DNA of 64,000 nt, taken from NCBI RefSeq assembly GCF_001469165.1, contig NZ_JABX01000011.1:1-64000 (forward strand). The letters run 5' to 3'. Shown piece after piece: positions 51,593-60,516 of this stretch. Origin of the DNA: Thiohalocapsa sp. ML1 (GTDB lineage: Bacteria; Pseudomonadota; Gammaproteobacteria; Chromatiales; Chromatiaceae). The notes under the pieces are model-generated. The model searched no databases and was not told the origin of the DNA. It saw only the letters and a list, made by a program, of their open reading frames with translations. The stretch's first letter is position 1. Each line of letters opens with the position of its first letter. Position numbers and translations under genes: made by a program.

Positions 51593-54436
51593 ATGCCGAG
51601 CGCCAGCACAGTAGCGTTCCGGCATGGGGTTCGCCCCGGCCTTCTGTTTCCGGCGCTGTGTCTCTCCGTCGCCCTCGCCGCTTGTCATCCAGCGCCGCCG
51701 ACGACCCCCGAGGATCAACTCCTCAAGGCCAATGTCTTGGTCGAACAAGGTCGCTCCGTCGAGGCTGTTAACCTATTGTTGGCGGCCCTTGGCGAGACCC
51801 CTGATCATGCCGGCCTGCGCTGGCGCGTGGGCGAGCTACAACTGGAGGCGGGCTTCACCGAGCACGCCATCTCTCACCTGAAGGCCGCACTCGCTGCCGG
51901 TACTAGCCCCTCTTCGGTCTTGCCTGTGTTGGCCAAAGCTTTGCTGGTATCCGGCGATACGGCCGAGCTTTTGGCTATGGACCTGCCGCCCGCGCTGTCG
52001 CCGTACGCCGAGGCTGCGGTCATGGCCCTGCAAGCCCAGGCGCACGCACAGCGAGAGGACTTCGCTGCCGCGGAGCGACGCTTGCAGGAGGCGGCGCTTG
52101 CGAGCCCGAACAGCGCGGCCATCGGCGTAGCGCGTGCCCGGATTCTTGTCGCCCAAGGCCGTCAGGATCGGGCGCGCCTGGAGTTGCAAGGGCTAGTCGA
52201 GGCCTTTCCGGACGACGCCGACGCCCTTGGCTTCCTCGCCGACCTGGAGCGCCACCGTGGCGACCTGACGCAGGCGGAGGCGCTCTACAGCCGCGCCCTG
52301 GAGAACGCCACCTTCAAGGTGCAGGTACGCTTCCTGCGCGCCGAGGTGCGCCTCGACCTTGGCGATAGTGACGGTGCCGCGGACGACACCGCGCGCCTGG
52401 AGGCGGCGGTGCCAGAGACCTTCGCGGCGCTGTATCCACGGGCACGCCTGCTGTTGCTCGCAGGCGACGCCGAGCAAGCCCTGCAGGCGTTCGAGGCGGC
52501 CAACCAGTTGCAACCGGCTCATGCGGCGACGCTGCTCTTCGGCGGCATCGCGGCCTACAGCATCGGCCGCACCAGCCATGCCGAGGACTGGCTGGCGCGG
52601 GTGCTGACACTGGCGCCGGGTAATGTACAGGCTCGCCTAGTGATGGGGGCGATTCGCTTCAACCAGGGCCGTTACGCGGAGGCCGAGCGGTTGCTGCGCC
52701 CCTTGCCCTCGGTGCTGCCCGGCAATCCGCTACCGCGGCGGCTGCTGGCGGCCGCTCTGGTCGCACAGGACAAGGCCGCCGACGCGGTGCCCTTGCTCAC
52801 CGCCTTGGTGGATGCGCGCCCGGACGACCCGCGTTCGCAGTTGGACCTGTCCGTTGCCCTGGTGCTGAGCGGCGCAGACACGCGCGGTGCCATGGCATTA
52901 GGCGCTCTGGTGTCCGCGCATCCGGACTACCGTCCGGCCTATCAGTACCTCATCGCCTACTACGTTCGGACACAGGATTGGACGATGGCGCTGGACTGGG
53001 CAGAGCGTTTCAGCGCGCGCTATCCAGACGATGCGCAGCCGGGCTTCTTGCGCGCCGAGGTGCTGCTGGCAGCCGGGCGCAGGACGGCGGCACAGGAGGC
53101 CTTGGCGGAGGTGCTGGCGATGGCTCCCGGGCACCGGCGGGCGCATCTCAAGCTGGCCGCTCTCGCCCTGGAAACGGGAGACGCGTCGAGCGCGGAGGCG
53201 CACTACGCAAGCGTCTTGGAACAAGCGCCGGATGATCTGGACGCACTGATGGGACGCGCTGCAATGCTTGCGGCGCAGGCCCGACCGGATGAGGCCGTGG
53301 CGTTGCTGGAGCAGGCGATCATGGCGCACCCGAGCGCGCTTGAGCCGCGGATGGCACTCGCCCGACTCTGGCTGGCGCAGGGCAACCCACAGCCGGCCGT
53401 GGCAGCCTTGCGCGAGGGTGCCGAGGCGAGCTTTCGGCGCGACGCGGCCTATGTGCGCTTGCTCGCAGAGGCACTGTTGGCAAACGAATCGCCGCAGCTC
53501 GCTGCGGATGCAGGGCGCGATCTTGTCACCCTGTTGCCCAAATCGCTGGATGCCCATGGTCTGTACGCTCAGATTCTGACCCGATTGGACGACAAAGCGG
53601 CATTGCAGCGAACCTTGGAGCAGATGCTGAGCATCGATCCGACACATGAGCCGGCGCTGTTGGAACTGGTGCGTCTGCACATTGCGACGGGCCTCTTCGA
53701 ACAGGCGGAGCGGCTGCTGGGTCCGGTGCTGGCGGATCTGGACCGCCCGCCGCTGGCGGATTTCCTCTTCGGCTTGATCTTGACGGCGACGGACCGGGCC
53801 ACCCAGGCGGTCGCGCCGCTCAAGCATGCCTATCGCACGCTGCCGTCGGAGCGCACGCTGCTGGCGCTGGCGAACGCCGAGGCGCAGTCCGGGCGGGTCG
53901 AGGACGCCATCGGCCGCACGGCCGAGTGGCTCGACGCGCACCCGGACGATGTCGAGGTGCGCGTGACGCGCGCGGGGCACCTGGTGCAGGCGGAGCGGGT
54001 GACGGAGGCGATTGCCGAGTACGAACGCGCACTGGCGCTGGCGCCGAACCACGCGGTGGCGCTGAACAACTTGGCCTGGTACGCGCTCGCGCAGGACCCG
54101 CGGCGCGCCATGGAGTATGCGCAGCGTGCGCTGGAGGTCAAGCCGGACTCGGTGGAGGTCGCGCATACGCTGGTGAGCGCGCAGGTGGAGGCGGGGGAGT
54201 GGCGCGATGCGGAGCTGACGCTGGACCGCGTCCTGCCGCTGCATCCCACCGACACGGGGCTGATGTGGCTTTCGGCCCGGGTGCTGCACCAGAAAGGCAG
54301 AGCGGAGGAGGCGCTGCGGCGGCTCGAGCGCATCCTGAATGCCGATCCGCCCGACGCGGAGCGCGAGCGCGCGCGGGCGCTGCTGGTGCAGATCGAGGAC
54401 GAGATCCGCGCCGAGGAAGCCAAGAAGCTCTGGTAG
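51593..54436 (+). CDS. prsT: PEP-CTERM system TPR lipoprotein (PrsT-like)
   Basis: A 947-residue lipoprotein with a lipobox VALAAC near residues 26-31, followed by more than 15 TPR units across the whole chain. The opening PEDQLLKANVLVEQGRSVEA and the even TPR array match the PrsT family of exosortase systems. It presumably acts in the periplasm or outer membrane during export or sorting of surface polymers. The exosortase (XrtA) and prsK/prsR genes are not in the window. Confidence 0.85.
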   Translation: MPSASTVAFRHGVRPGLLFPALCLSVALAACHPAPPTTPEDQLLKANVLVEQGRSVEAVNLLLAALGETPDHAGLRWRVGELQLEAGFTEHAISHLKAALAAGTSPSSVLPVLAKALLVSGDTAELLAMDLPPALSPYAEAAVMALQAQAHAQREDFAAAERRLQEAALASPNSAAIGVARARILVAQGRQDRARLELQGLVEAFPDDADALGFLADLERHRGDLTQAEALYSRALENATFKVQVRFLRAEVRLDLGDSDGAADDTARLEAAVPETFAALYPRARLLLLAGDAEQALQAFEAANQLQPAHAATLLFGGIAAYSIGRTSHAEDWLARVLTLAPGNVQARLVMGAIRFNQGRYAEAERLLRPLPSVLPGNPLPRRLLAAALVAQDKAADAVPLLTALVDARPDDPRSQLDLSVALVLSGADTRGAMALGALVSAHPDYRPAYQYLIAYYVRTQDWTMALDWAERFSARYPDDAQPGFLRAEVLLAAGRRTAAQEALAEVLAMAPGHRRAHLKLAALALETGDASSAEAHYASVLEQAPDDLDALMGRAAMLAAQARPDEAVALLEQAIMAHPSALEPRMALARLWLAQGNPQPAVAALREGAEASFRRDAAYVRLLAEALLANESPQLAADAGRDLVTLLPKSLDAHGLYAQILTRLDDKAALQRTLEQMLSIDPTHEPALLELVRLHIATGLFEQAERLLGPVLADLDRPPLADFLFGLILTATDRATQAVAPLKHAYRTLPSERTLLALANAEAQSGRVEDAIGRTAEWLDAHPDDVEVRVTRAGHLVQAERVTEAIAEYERALALAPNHAVALNNLAWYALAQDPRRAMEYAQRALEVKPDSVEVAHTLVSAQVEAGEWRDAELTLDRVLPLHPTDTGLMWLSARVLHQKGRAEEALRRLERILNADPPDAERERARALLVQIEDEIRAEEAKKLW

Positions 54437-54547
54437 CCACTGATCCGCCCGGCAGTCGGGCTAGAGGCGGCGACGGTATCAGCACGGGACAGCGCCGTGC
54501 GGATGCGCTAGCCTGCCGTGCCAACCATCTGCTTGCCGGAGGCACCC

Positions 54548-55030
54548 ATGGCGCGACAACTTTCAGCAGAACAGGCAGTACCGGCACCGCCGGTTGCAAC
54601 CGAACCGGCCCCGCGGCCTGCATCCGAGCTACTGCAAGGACCCATGGCGGCGGCCATGCTCGCCGCGGCCGTCGTGCTCGGGGCGGGCGTCGGTGTGGCT
54701 GCCGTGCTTGCGCTCGCGGCGCCGGTCGGCCGGGAGCCCGCGCTCGTGAACCTGCTGCATGCGATGGTCGGCATCAAGGCGCTGATCTTTGCCGCTGCCG
54801 CAACGCTGGTGGCGCTACGCCTGCGTGGCCCGGTCTCGCTTGGGTCCATCGGCGGCTATTGCACGGGGCTCGGCATGTCCGCGGCAGCACTCGTGTGGCT
54901 GTGGGGGTTGTCCGGACTGCTATTGGGCTCGGCGCTGTTTTACGGCGGTCTCGTGGCCACCTATCTCACCGCGTCGAAAGACCAGGGCCTTGCCGACGGG
55001 CTGCGGCGGGCGCTGCCGGGCCGGCGCTGA
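54548..55030 (+). CDS. Hypothetical membrane protein
   Basis: 160 residues with about four helices (MAAAMLAAAVVLGAGVGVAA; ALIFAAAATLVALR; GLGMSAAALVWLWGLSG; a last short one). No family recognised. GGAGG lies 6 bases before the ATG. It may be co-transcribed with the ABC exporter downstream. Confidence 0.7.
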   Translation: MARQLSAEQAVPAPPVATEPAPRPASELLQGPMAAAMLAAAVVLGAGVGVAAVLALAAPVGREPALVNLLHAMVGIKALIFAAAATLVALRLRGPVSLGSIGGYCTGLGMSAAALVWLWGLSGLLLGSALFYGGLVATYLTASKDQGLADGLRRALPGRR

Positions 55031-55214
55031 GCGGCCGCAGCTCGGCGCGCCAAGCGCTTGTCGCCGGCGGCGGGCGCCCCGCGCTGCCGGCCCCGATCCG
55101 GCCCCGATCCGACCTCGCCCGCGCCCTTGCAATGCACCGGGGCAGCGTCCAGCATACGGGCGCCCTGCCGCCGGCGTTGGTCGAAGCGGCCCTGACCCGC
55201 ACCTTCACCACCCC

Positions 55215-56159
55215 ATGCATGCGCTCGCCGTCGAACAACTTCGCAAGGTCTACAGCACCGGCTTCGAGGCGCTGAAGGGCGTCGATCTGAGCGTGCCGGA
55301 GGGCGACTTCTTCGCGCTGCTCGGCCCGAACGGCGCCGGCAAATCGACGCTCATCGGCATTATCACGTCGCTGGTGAACAAGACGTCCGGCTCGGTGCGG
55401 GTGTTCGGTCGCGATCTGGAGCGGGAGCCGGAGGCCGTGAAGGCGGCGCTCGGCGTCGTGCCGCAGGAATTTAACTTCAATCTGTTCCTGCCGGTGGCGG
55501 AGGTGGTTATCAACCAGGCTGGCTACTTCGGCATCCCGCGCCGAGAGGCGAAGGTGCGCGCAGAGATGCTGCTGCGGAAGCTCGATCTCTGGGATCGCCG
55601 CCGCTCGGAGATGCGGCTCCTGTCCGGCGGCATGAAGCGCCGGCTCATGATCGCCCGCGCGCTGGTGCACCGCCCGCGGCTGCTGATTCTGGACGAGCCC
55701 ACCGCGGGCGTGGACATCGAGATCCGCCGGACGATGTGGGACTACCTTCGGCAGCTCAACGCCGAGGGCACGACCATCATCCTGACGACGCACTACTTGG
55801 AGGAGGCCGAGAGCCTCTGCCGGCATATCGCGGTCATCGACCGCGGCCGCATCGAGGCGGTCGCCGAGACCGGCGCGCTGCTCGCCAAGCTCGACACGGA
55901 GATCTTCGTCTTGAACCTCAAGCAGCCGCTTAAGTGCCTGCCGAGCCTGCCCGGCTTCGCGCTGACGCAGTGCGATGCGACGACACTGGAGGCGGCGCTG
56001 CATCGCAGCCAGTCGCTGACGGAGCTGTTCGCGGCGCTCGCGCGCCACGGCATCGAGGTGGGCAGCATGCGCAACAAGCAGAACCGGCTGGAGCAGCTCT
56101 TTTTGGAAATGGTCCAGCGCGGACGCGGCACCAGAGCGGCCGCAGCACAGGCCGCATGA
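55215..56159 (+). CDS. yadG: ABC transporter ATPase (YadG-like)
   Basis: A 314-residue ATPase: Walker A GPNGAGKST near residue 38, signature LLSGGMKRRLMIARA near 138-152, Walker B LLILDEPTAGVD. The C-terminal region resembles YadG and other ABC-2-type exporters. It is coupled to the permease by a four-base overlap. The substrate is unknown. Confidence 0.93.
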   Translation: MHALAVEQLRKVYSTGFEALKGVDLSVPEGDFFALLGPNGAGKSTLIGIITSLVNKTSGSVRVFGRDLEREPEAVKAALGVVPQEFNFNLFLPVAEVVINQAGYFGIPRREAKVRAEMLLRKLDLWDRRRSEMRLLSGGMKRRLMIARALVHRPRLLILDEPTAGVDIEIRRTMWDYLRQLNAEGTTIILTTHYLEEAESLCRHIAVIDRGRIEAVAETGALLAKLDTEIFVLNLKQPLKCLPSLPGFALTQCDATTLEAALHRSQSLTELFAALARHGIEVGSMRNKQNRLEQLFLEMVQRGRGTRAAAAQAA

Positions 56160-56956
56160 GCGCCCGGGCGGGCCTGGCGCTCGCGCGGTGGCACCGCTAC
56201 TGGATCACCTTCGCGACGCTGCTCAACAAAGAGGTGCTGCGCTTCTCGCGCATCTGGGTGCAGACCATTCTGCCGTCGGCCATCACGACGACGCTCTACT
56301 TCGTGGTGTTCGGCCGCCTCATCGGCGAGCGCATCGGCACCATGGACGGCTTCGCGTACATGGACTTCATCGTGCCGGGGCTGGTGCTGATGGCGGTCAT
56401 CACCAACGCCTATAGCAACGTGGTCTCGTCGTTCTACTCCAGCAAGTTCTCCCGCTATGTCGAGGAGCTGCTGGTGTCGCCGGCGCCGCCGTGGGTGATC
56501 CTGGCGGGCTATGTGGCGGGCGGGGCCATCCGCGGCGTTACTGTCGGCGTGGTGGTGATGCTCGTGGCCATGCTGTTTACGGACCTGGCGCCGCACAGCC
56601 TCGGCATCACGCTGCTGGTATTCGTGCTGACGGCGGTGCTGTTTGCGCTCGGCGGCTTCATCAACGCGGTGTATGCAAACAGCTTCGACGATATCTCCAT
56701 CGTGCCCACCTTTGTGCTCGCACCGCTCACCTATCTCGGCGGCGTGTTCTACTCCATCGATCTCCTGCCGGGCTTTTGGCAGACGCTGTCGCTGCTGAAC
56801 CCCGTGCTGTACATGGTGAATGCGTTCCGCTACGGGCTCCTCGGCACATCGGACATCCCGCTCGGCATGGCCTTCGTCATCATTCTGGCCTTCATCGGCG
56901 TCTTCACGTTGGTGAGCCTCAGGCTGCTCGCGCGCGGCGTGGGCATCAAGCATTGA
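56156..56956 (+). CDS. yadH: ABC-2 type permease (YadH-like)
   Basis: A 266-residue membrane protein with six helices and the ABC-2 pattern FIVPGLVLMAVITNAYSNVV, then YLGGVFYSIDLLPGFWQTLS. It forms the exporter with the preceding ATPase. The overlap with yadG sets the ATG at 56156. Confidence 0.93.
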   Translation: MSARAGLALARWHRYWITFATLLNKEVLRFSRIWVQTILPSAITTTLYFVVFGRLIGERIGTMDGFAYMDFIVPGLVLMAVITNAYSNVVSSFYSSKFSRYVEELLVSPAPPWVILAGYVAGGAIRGVTVGVVVMLVAMLFTDLAPHSLGITLLVFVLTAVLFALGGFINAVYANSFDDISIVPTFVLAPLTYLGGVFYSIDLLPGFWQTLSLLNPVLYMVNAFRYGLLGTSDIPLGMAFVIILAFIGVFTLVSLRLLARGVGIKH

Positions 56957-57116
56957 CCGGCGGGGGGCTGTCATGCGTCCGGAGCGTGTTAGAATTCAAA
57001 TGCAAATAGGCATTTAAGCCACTGACGTGCAACGCGGCTCGGGCCAGACTGAGCCGGTACCCGGTGGCCTGCCTTCACCCGAAGTCGGCTCGCGCCGCCG
57101 CAGACGAATCCCGCCC

Positions 57117-59546
57117 ATGGCCAGACAGACGCTCCGTACCCCCAACACCCGCCGTCGGCCGCGCCGGCGCCGAGAGGGCATCAGCCTCATGGGCCTCGCG
57201 GTGCGCGCGATGGTGCTGCTGGCCCTCGGCGGCGGCCTCGCGCTCGGGCTCTACGGCGTGCATCTGGACAAGGTCGTGCGCGCCAAGTTCGAGGGCAAGC
57301 GCTGGGCGCTGCCCGCACGCGTCTATGCCCGCCCGCTGGAGATCTACACCGGCCGCACGCTGTCGGTGGCAGGCCTGGCGGGCGAGCTTGCGCGTCTCGG
57401 CTACCGCAAGGACGCGCGGCTCGCCCGCGCCGGCAGCTATTACATCGATGGCGAGCGCGCGGCCATCCGCACGCGCGCGTTCCGCTACTGGGACGGCTAC
57501 GAGCCGGAGCGCTATATCAGCGTCGATTTCACCGGCGGCGTCGTCAACGAGGTCGCCGACGGCGGCGATGCGACGCCGCTCGCGCTGGTGCGGCTCGACC
57601 CGGCGCTCATCGCGAGCATCTACCCCACCCACAACGAGGACCGCGTGCTGCTGCGGCGCGAGCAACTGCCGCCGCGGCTGGTCAAGACGCTCCTCGCCGT
57701 CGAGGACCGCAAGTTCTACCAGCATCATGGCGTGGACCCGCGTGGCATCCTGCGCGCCGCTGTCGAGAACATGCGCGCCGGGCGCACCGTGCAGGGCGCG
57801 AGCACGCTGACCCAGCAGTTGGTCAAGAACTTTTACCTGACCGAGGAGCGCACGCTGGAGCGCAAGCTGAACGAGGCCTACATGGCCGTGCTGCTCGACC
57901 TGCGCTACGACAAGGACGATATCCTGACCGCCTACGCCAACGAGGTCTACCTGGGGCAGGACGGTAATCGCGCCATCCATGGCTTCGGGCTCGCGAGCCA
58001 GTTCTATTTCGATCGCGAGCTGGACGAGCTCGACATCGCCCAGACGGCCATGCTGGTGGGCATCCTCAAGGGACCGTCCGAGCTCAATCCGCGCCGCAAG
58101 CCCGAGCAGGTGCTCGCGCGGCGCAACCTGGTCATTGACCTCATGGCCCGGCACCAGGTCATCAGTTCGGCCGAGGCCGAGACCGCCAAGCAGGAGCCCA
58201 TCGGCCTGGTGGAGGGTGGAGCGAAGCCGCGCGGCGACTACCCGGCCTTCATCGACCTGGTGCGCCGCCAACTGCGGCGGGATTATCGCGACGAGGACCT
58301 GCGCTCCGAGGGGCTGCGCATCTTCACGACGCTGGACCCGCTGACGCAGGAGCAGGTGGAGGCGGCCGTGCGCGAGCGGCTGCCGCAGCTCGACCGCTCC
58401 CGGCGCCTGTCCGTGGGCACGCTCGAGACCGCCGCGGTGGTCACATCCGTGGCCCAGGGCGAGGTACTGGCGCTGGTCGGCGGGCGCGACCCGAGCTACG
58501 CCGGCTTCAATCGTGCGCTGGACGCCGTGCGCCCCATCGGCTCGCTGATCAAGCCGGTGATCTATCTCAAGGCCCTGTCGCAGCCGGAGCGCTGGTCGCT
58601 GGCGACGCCGGTGCGCGACGTGCCCGTCAACCTGCGCGTCGCCGGCAAGCTCTGGCAGCCGAAGAACTACGACCACAGCGTGCACGGCAACGTCCCGCTG
58701 TACCGTGCACTCGTGAAATCCTACAACCTGGCGACGGTGAACCTGGGCCTGGAGCTCGGCATCGATGAGGTCGCCGCCTTCCTCAAGGAGCTGGGTGCGG
58801 TGCGCGACATCGATACGGTGCCGGCGATGCTGCTAGGCTCGGTATCGCTGCCGCCGGTGGAGGTCGCGCAGGCCTACCAGACCATCGCGGCCGGTGGCTT
58901 CCGCGCGCCCCTGCGCGCGATCCGCGAGGTCCTCGACGCCTCCGGGCGGCCATTGAACCGCTACCCGCTGGCGGTGGAGTCCGTGGTCTCGGCGGAGGCC
59001 GCGTATCTCACGCAGTGGGCCATGCGCCGCGTCGTGACCCAGGGCACCGCCACCTGGCTGAACAAGCGCCTGCCGGCGCGGCTCGCGGTCGCCGGCAAGA
59101 CCGGTACCACCAACGACATGCGCGATAGCTGGTTCGCGGGCTTCAGCGGCGACAAGGTCGTCGTCGCCTGGGTCGGCCGTGACGACAACAAGCCCATGGG
59201 TCTGAGCGGCTCCACCGGCGCGCTCCGGGTCTGGGGCGACATCGTCGCGAGCGTCGATACCGAACCGCTGCGGGATCTTGCGCCGGACGGCATCGTCGCT
59301 TCCGGTGCCTGCGGGCAGGCGTTGCCTTACATCGCCGGCAGCGGCGGCGCCTGCGGCGGCAGGACGCGCTCCGCGGTTGCGCGGCAGGGCGAGCCGAGCC
59401 GCAAGTCCCAAGCCCCGGCGGCGCCGGTGGTGGCGCAGGAGCAGACACGGACCGAGCGTGCGCCGCCGCGCGCACAGGCAGAACGCAAGCCCGAGCGGCC
59501 GAAGCGCGAGCCGAGCCCCTTTCTCAGCGATTTTTACGGGAACTGA
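57117..59546 (+). CDS. mrcB: Penicillin-binding protein 1B
   Basis: A bifunctional 809-residue peptidoglycan synthase. A basic cytoplasmic tail and one helix (VRAMVLLALGGGLALGLYGV) precede a UB2H domain. The GT51 domain has EDRKFYQHHGVDPRG near 201-215. The transpeptidase has SLIK near 477, SYN near 537 and KTGTT near 661. A Pro/Arg-rich C-terminal tail follows. UB2H suggests activation by an LpoB-type lipoprotein; the next gene encodes a lipoprotein and may have that role. Confidence 0.95.
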   Translation: MARQTLRTPNTRRRPRRRREGISLMGLAVRAMVLLALGGGLALGLYGVHLDKVVRAKFEGKRWALPARVYARPLEIYTGRTLSVAGLAGELARLGYRKDARLARAGSYYIDGERAAIRTRAFRYWDGYEPERYISVDFTGGVVNEVADGGDATPLALVRLDPALIASIYPTHNEDRVLLRREQLPPRLVKTLLAVEDRKFYQHHGVDPRGILRAAVENMRAGRTVQGASTLTQQLVKNFYLTEERTLERKLNEAYMAVLLDLRYDKDDILTAYANEVYLGQDGNRAIHGFGLASQFYFDRELDELDIAQTAMLVGILKGPSELNPRRKPEQVLARRNLVIDLMARHQVISSAEAETAKQEPIGLVEGGAKPRGDYPAFIDLVRRQLRRDYRDEDLRSEGLRIFTTLDPLTQEQVEAAVRERLPQLDRSRRLSVGTLETAAVVTSVAQGEVLALVGGRDPSYAGFNRALDAVRPIGSLIKPVIYLKALSQPERWSLATPVRDVPVNLRVAGKLWQPKNYDHSVHGNVPLYRALVKSYNLATVNLGLELGIDEVAAFLKELGAVRDIDTVPAMLLGSVSLPPVEVAQAYQTIAAGGFRAPLRAIREVLDASGRPLNRYPLAVESVVSAEAAYLTQWAMRRVVTQGTATWLNKRLPARLAVAGKTGTTNDMRDSWFAGFSGDKVVVAWVGRDDNKPMGLSGSTGALRVWGDIVASVDTEPLRDLAPDGIVASGACGQALPYIAGSGGACGGRTRSAVARQGEPSRKSQAPAAPVVAQEQTRTERAPPRAQAERKPERPKREPSPFLSDFYGN

Positions 59547-59549
59547 GTC

Positions 59550-60491
59550 ATGACCAGAGCAGCCTTGGCCCTCCCACTGGCACTGACCCTCTGCACGCTT
59601 GCCGGCTGCGCGGTGCCGGAGCGCACCGAGCCGCCGGCGCCCGTGATCGAATCCAGCCAGCGCCCGGCCGCCGCCCCGGCGGTGGTGGAGTCGGTTCCGG
59701 AGCCCAAGCCGGCGCCGCCCAAGCAGCCGGCAAAGCCGGCAGGCCCGCAGCCGACCAAGGTGTACGCCTACACGCCGCCGGAAAAGGTGCCGGACCCCGC
59801 TCCCAAGCCGCCCGAGCCGCCACCGGCCACCGCGCCGCGCGCGGCGTCTGCGGCCCAGCCCGCGCCGAGCGTGGCGCCCGCCGCCCAGCCCAAGCCGGCG
59901 CCCGCGCCGCCGGCACCGCGTGTCTCGACGGTGGACCCGCCCAAGCCGAGCCCGGCGCCGGTGACGCCTGCGCCGGCGCCGCAACCCGCGGCCGCACCCG
60001 CACCGCGGGTCGCCGAGGCTGCGCCACCGGCCCCTGCGCCCGCCGCACCGCCGACGCCGGCGAGCCCCCCGCCGGCGACTCAGCCCGCGCCGGCGCCGAC
60101 GCCGGCAGCGCCACCGGCACCGGAGACGGTCGCACGCGCGGCGCCTACACCGGAGCTTGCGCCGAGCGGCATGCCGCCCGCCGTGGAGGCGCTGGCCGCC
60201 CGCGCCGAGCAGCAGCGCCAGTCCGGCGACTACGGCGGCGCCGCCGCGACGCTGGAGCGGGCGCTGCGCATCGACTCGCAGCAGGCCTACCTGTACAACC
60301 GCCTCGCCCGGGTGCGGCTCGAGCAGGGGCAGGGCACCCAGGCGCGGAACTTTGCCGAGCGTTCCAACGCGCTGGCCGCGGACAACGCCAAGCTGAAGCA
60401 GAACAACTGGGACATCATCGCCACCATTCGCCGCCAGAGCGGCGATGTTGCGGGCGCCGTCGAGGCGGAGCGCAAGGCCACCGGCGGCTGA
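59550..60491 (+). CDS. TPR lipoprotein with long Pro/Ala linker (possible PBP1B partner)
   Basis: A 313-residue lipoprotein, lipobox LAGC at residues 17-20. Residues 25-205 are an extreme Pro/Ala-rich linker long enough to reach through peptidoglycan. Residues 215-300 hold one or two TPR-like helices pairs (QSGDYGGAAATLERALRIDS). The gene is 3 bases after mrcB. LpoA/LpoB-like activators have a lipoprotein anchor, a disordered linker and a folded end, so a functional link is plausible. Confidence 0.82.
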   Translation: MTRAALALPLALTLCTLAGCAVPERTEPPAPVIESSQRPAAAPAVVESVPEPKPAPPKQPAKPAGPQPTKVYAYTPPEKVPDPAPKPPEPPPATAPRAASAAQPAPSVAPAAQPKPAPAPPAPRVSTVDPPKPSPAPVTPAPAPQPAAAPAPRVAEAAPPAPAPAAPPTPASPPPATQPAPAPTPAAPPAPETVARAAPTPELAPSGMPPAVEALAARAEQQRQSGDYGGAAATLERALRIDSQQAYLYNRLARVRLEQGQGTQARNFAERSNALAADNAKLKQNNWDIIATIRRQSGDVAGAVEAERKATGG

Positions 60492-60516
60492 CGGTCTTCG
60501 CCGGGGGTTGCCGTCG

